From NCBI RefSeq assembly GCF_002154225.1, contig NZ_MTSE01000005.1:62001-126000 (forward strand): a stretch of 64,000 bases of DNA, given 5' to 3'. Under the pieces are notes generated by a model. That model was not told where the DNA came from. It ran no database searches and saw nothing but the letters and a program-made list of their open reading frames with translations. Below are positions 62,201 through 64,000 of this stretch, piece after piece; within the stretch, counting starts at the first letter, position 1; every line of letters starts with the position of its first letter. The position numbers and the translations under genes are program-made. This DNA comes from Hymenobacter crusticola (GTDB lineage: Bacteria > Bacteroidota > Bacteroidia > Cytophagales > Hymenobacteraceae).

Positions 62201-63297
62201 GCATCTCTTGAGATGCTCAACTTCTTGAGCAAGCTACCAAAGGTGAGTTGCTGGTGCTCGTAGGCATCAAACAGAGAAACTTTACGCTGCTTAAGGAAGT
62301 CAACGAAGCTAATTTCAGGGGTCAACGTGCTGCGTAACGGTAGAAGGTTCACGCAATGTCCCACCAGCCAGTGGTTGCCAGTTGCCGACTGCCCGGCCGT
62401 GGGTAACCCCACAACAATATCCGGTTGTCCAGTCAGGCGATGCAATAGCACATCAAAACCAGCCATCAAGGTGGTGACGAAGCTACAACCCGCCTTCAAG
62501 CCCATCTTTTTAACAGCAGGCACCAAACCAGGCTTCAACGCATAATCGAGGCGGTTACTCTTAAATGTTCGTAGCGCCGGCCGCGGAAAATCGGTCGGCA
62601 GTGTCACAACTGGCGTGTTGTTCTTGTATTGCTCAAGCCAGAATTGCTCCACAGCTCGATACTCGTCGCTTTTTGCAAACGTAAGCTGCTCGCTAGCAAA
62701 CTGACTGAAATTGATGGCTTTGGTCAGTTCTGGATAAACGTCTTGCACTAAGGCAGAATACAGCTTACCTAGGTCTTGCATCATAATCCCTAATGACCAG
62801 CCATCGCACACGATGTGGTGCGCCGTCAGGGTAAGATGATGCTCTTCGTTCGACAGCTTAATTAAGCTAGACCGGAATAGTGGACCATACAGCAAATTAA
62901 ATGGCAGCAGCGCATTTTGCTGCGTGTATCTGGCTATAAACTGCTCTTGCTCCTCCTGCGACTTGCTTGTTATATCCTGATAGGCAAAGTCGGCAGCTAG
63001 GTCTTTGAAGACGCAGATTTCGCGCCCATTAGCACCAAACGCTGAATGCAATGCTTCGTGTCGCTTCACTAAGGCTTGCAGCGCCTTTTCCATGGCGACT
63101 TTGTCTAACTTACCGCGTAACCGTAACGAAATTGATTCGTTGAACGCCCGGTTGGCGTCGTCGCCACCAAAGAGGCAGGCAAGCCATATTTCTTGTTGCG
63201 CTTCCGTAGAAGGCGCCACACACACGATTTCTGGTCCAGCAAATGGATCGAACTCAACCGCTGTGAGGTCTAGGTTTTCGAATTCCTTTACCAGCAT
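59260..63297 (-). CDS. nonribosomal peptide synthetase NRPS-2: C-A-T-TE
   Basis: 1345 residues. Condensation domain (1-450): STEAQQEIWLACLFGGDDANR is the phrase typical of condensation domains that follow polyketide or aminotransferase modules, and HHIVCDG (160-166) is the active site. Adenylation domain (~470-960): VLYTSGSTGKPKGVKITH; reading the pocket gives DILQLGMIWK, one change from the glycine code DILQLGLIWK. Carrier Ser1026 (FFELGGHSLI). Thioesterase (~1080-1345): canonical GYSFGG with Ser1160, Asp1187 and the His in VHGEHGCIF. The ATG is 3 bases after the stop of the aminotransferase gene, so they are co-transcribed. It should add glycine to an upstream acyl or aminoacyl chain and release it. 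Confidence 0.96.
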   Translation of the reverse strand: MLVKEFENLDLTAVEFDPFAGPEIVCVAPSTEAQQEIWLACLFGGDDANRAFNESISLRLRGKLDKVAMEKALQALVKRHEALHSAFGANGREICVFKDLAADFAYQDITSKSQEEQEQFIARYTQQNALLPFNLLYGPLFRSSLIKLSNEEHHLTLTAHHIVCDGWSLGIMMQDLGKLYSALVQDVYPELTKAINFSQFASEQLTFAKSDEYRAVEQFWLEQYKNNTPVVTLPTDFPRPALRTFKSNRLDYALKPGLVPAVKKMGLKAGCSFVTTLMAGFDVLLHRLTGQPDIVVGLPTAGQSATGNHWLVGHCVNLLPLRSTLTPEISFVDFLKQRKVSLFDAYEHQQLTFGSLLKKLSISRDASRIPLVPVVFNVDMGLADGVEFRELAYELISNPREYESFELFLNASGSEKAVVLECSYNSALFKPATIKQMMADFEQLLEQVVANPTIKVADIQLGTSANLTEAYTELNSTTQPYPVGKTLHQLISEQAQRAPSSLAIKFGTLALSYQELETRSNQLAAYLMASRVQPGDVVGLLLERSPDLVVALLAIMKCGAAYVPLDPIYPEERIAFMLADSGAKFLFTSEKLGAAFPTNATKLYADTAFQAAQGYPNIARVIEQESSELLYVLYTSGSTGKPKGVKITHRNVVNFLCSMQQEPGIAVTDKLLAVTTVSFDIAGLELFLPLVSGAAIVLADTMTAKDGKQLLQLMQQENVTILQATPATWRMLLDAGWTAKLPLKALCGGEALPTELAARLVTKCDSVWNMYGPTETTIWSSVKHVSDTGETITVGKPIANTQFYILDERLKLVEPGVVGEIIIAGDGVAQGYLNRAELTAEKFVTNPFTVEGGATMYRTGDLGKLLPSGEVQCLGRVDQQVKVRGYRIEPGEIEQVLIAFDDLKEAVVLARDERLVAFVVPAAAVSLATAQQKIAGWKKALARLLPAYMVPSEVVVLSALPMTLNGKVDRKVLLEQPTEATPKPAVEEYVAPRSEAQKLVASIWCDCLGLDQVSLYDNFFELGGHSLIAVQVMARVEQETGKRLPLSTLFEYSTVEKLASVIQANEETITWDSLWDSLVPIQPCGSKTPLYIVHGAGMNVLLFNTLAKKMHPDQPVYGLQAKGLNGIDEPLGTIEEIAAHYVDAITTANPSGPYALAGYSFGGVIAYEMARQLLKAGKVVKSLIMFDTYAYQAYSAKPGKAKRLAKAKYRLQKAAYTFVLLMKRPGRTLFYKADTVKRMFLRPYLTLKHGKERQYEILNGHPYQLGVKNGLAEQVYELTPQPLAIELFRVDTPTYYMHDAEFLGWKTFALEGITIHEVHGEHGCIFDAPNDQKIAETLQRILNKS

Positions 63298-63300
63298 GGC

Positions 63301-63999
63301 TTAGTACGATTTGATTTGGAAGTATTTGCCAGGCTGCTCTGGGTCGGAGATAAACCAAGCAGGATTGCCGTCTTTATCACGCCCTAGCTTTGCTCCCGGC
63401 ACCGGTGGCTGGCTCGTGGCAGTAGCTAGTCCGCTGGTCGTTGGGGCAGCTAGCGTAGGCGCTCCGTTTCCTTTGAAAAAGCCCACCGCAATCATCTGAT
63501 TTACGCACTCGAGGAATAAATCAATGATTGTATCGACTTCCTTTTCGGTGTGTGCCTCGGTCATGAAGCACGGGAATCCATCCCACACGTGAACACCTCT
63601 TTCGCGCATTAGCGTGAAGAGCAACTCACTGTATGGTATTTCCTCCTTGAACTTAATCTTCCAGAGTGAGCCAAATTGAGCGACGAAGAAGGGTAAAGCT
63701 TGGCGCTCAAACTCTCGGTTTAGCGTTTCCGCTAGTCGTTCCGCTTTGTTGGTTAGGCTGCGCTGCAAGGCGGCACCACGCTCCTTCATGTAATTCAACG
63801 ATACCTTAGCAGCGGCCAGTGCCAGCGGGTGCCGAACGAATGTGCCCGCAAAATAAGTGACTCCTGCTTCTGGAACTGAGGCGTCACCGTATTGCCAGAA
63901 GCCACCATCCAGAGCATCCATAAACTCTTTCTTGCCTGCAATTGCACCAATGGGAAGCCCACCGCCAATTACTTTGCCGTAGGTAGCTAGGTCAGCTTT
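63301..63999 (-). CDS. class-III aminotransferase of the NRPS line (5' part beyond window)
   Basis: The last 233 codons of a minus-strand gene that continues past the window edge. The pyridoxal-phosphate Lys lies in TYGKVIGGGLPIGAIAGKK (about 63938-63990), followed by a class-III aminotransferase C-terminal lobe. The tail AAPTTSGLATATSQPPV then VPGAKLGRDKDGNPAWF resembles the linker that joins embedded aminotransferase domains to a condensation domain in PKS-NRPS hybrids such as the iturin/mycosubtilin type. Such enzymes place a beta-amino group on a ketoacyl chain. Here the chain ends in a stop codon and NRPS-2 starts 3 bases later, so the two modules are separate proteins. Upstream polyketide or fatty-acid modules may lie outside the window. 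Confidence 0.9.
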   Translation of the reverse strand, partial: KADLATYGKVIGGGLPIGAIAGKKEFMDALDGGFWQYGDASVPEAGVTYFAGTFVRHPLALAAAKVSLNYMKERGAALQRSLTNKAERLAETLNREFERQALPFFVAQFGSLWKIKFKEEIPYSELLFTLMRERGVHVWDGFPCFMTEAHTEKEVDTIIDLFLECVNQMIAVGFFKGNGAPTLAAPTTSGLATATSQPPVPGAKLGRDKDGNPAWFISDPEQPGKYFQIKSY

Positions 64000-64000
64000 G

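Noticed and set aside
1..64000. Search for CRISPR arrays, tRNA and rRNA genes, IS elements or prophage
   Set aside because: No regularly spaced repeats, no tRNA cloverleaf, no rRNA-like sequence and no transposase, integrase or capsid motif was found.

Overview
The window looks like a chromosomal segment of a Bacteroidota bacterium of the order Cytophagales, most likely Hymenobacter or a close relative. The evidence is the gliding-type lipoproteins GldB and GldD, the conserved neighbourhood rng / small AURKAIP1-COX24 protein / TPR / HU / mutY / ssb, and -7 boxes of the Bacteroidota form TAnnTTTG with a TTG about 19-21 bases upstream. Shine-Dalgarno sequences are scarce, as is usual in this phylum. 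No rRNA, tRNA, CRISPR array, transposase or phage gene was seen. The genus is an inference. GC content is roughly 50-55% by eye, and the tetramer CTAG (often inside CCTAGG) is conspicuously common, which is unusual for bacteria.

Layout. 1-3.6 kb: two tandem alpha/beta hydrolases (the first cut by the window edge) and an MFS transporter. 4.1-5.7 kb: ECF sigma factor, an overlapping 75-codon gene, and endonuclease III. 5.7-8.8 kb: glycosyltransferase, gldB and an outer-membrane barrel protein. 8.9-17 kb: housekeeping block of ribonuclease G, AURKAIP1/COX24-like peptide, TPR protein, HU, mutY, ssb, gldD and recG. 17-19 kb: a small secreted-peptide gene with its own promoter and terminator, and a secreted propeller-like protein. 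19.3-28.4 kb: fatty-acid degradation (acyl-CoA dehydrogenase, thiolase, bifunctional hydroxyacyl-CoA dehydrogenase/hydratase, MarR regulator with a palindromic operator candidate, acyl-CoA ligase) plus a lipoprotein. 28.5-31.7 kb: a five-gene co-directional run with a degenerate arginase-fold protein, a cytochrome b5-like protein, murQ and two uncharacterised genes. 31.9-36 kb: der, era and hemH. 36-41.1 kb: a peptide-modification locus (circularly permuted ATP-grasp, alpha-E protein, transglutaminase, divergent zinc metallopeptidase). 41.2-44.9 kb: 5-oxoprolinase genes pxpB-pxpC-pxpA translationally coupled to a non-canonical NRAMP-like transporter. 45.2-51 kb: M1 aminopeptidase, flavin/2Fe-2S reductase and an FG-GAP/PL11-like secreted protein, with palindromic elements between genes.

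51.1-64 kb: a nonribosomal peptide locus that continues beyond the window. A Sfp-type phosphopantetheinyl transferase diverges from NRPS-1 (A-nMT-T-C-A-T-TE). NRPS-1 converges on a second line made of an aminotransferase (truncated by the window edge) followed three bases later by NRPS-2 (C-A-T-TE). Reading the specificity-pocket residues by eye gives the same valine-like code for both NRPS-1 adenylation domains and a glycine-like code for NRPS-2. NRPS-1 is therefore predicted to build an N-methyl-Val-Val-type dipeptide, and the minus-strand line a beta-amino-acyl-glycine. The NRPS-1 thioesterase has Cys in place of the nucleophilic Ser and Glu in place of the acidic Asp. This cluster is the best candidate for an undescribed system in the window.

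Start codons were adjusted where a promoter, a signal peptide or gene overlap argued for an internal start. All family assignments are from reading sequence motifs without database searches.
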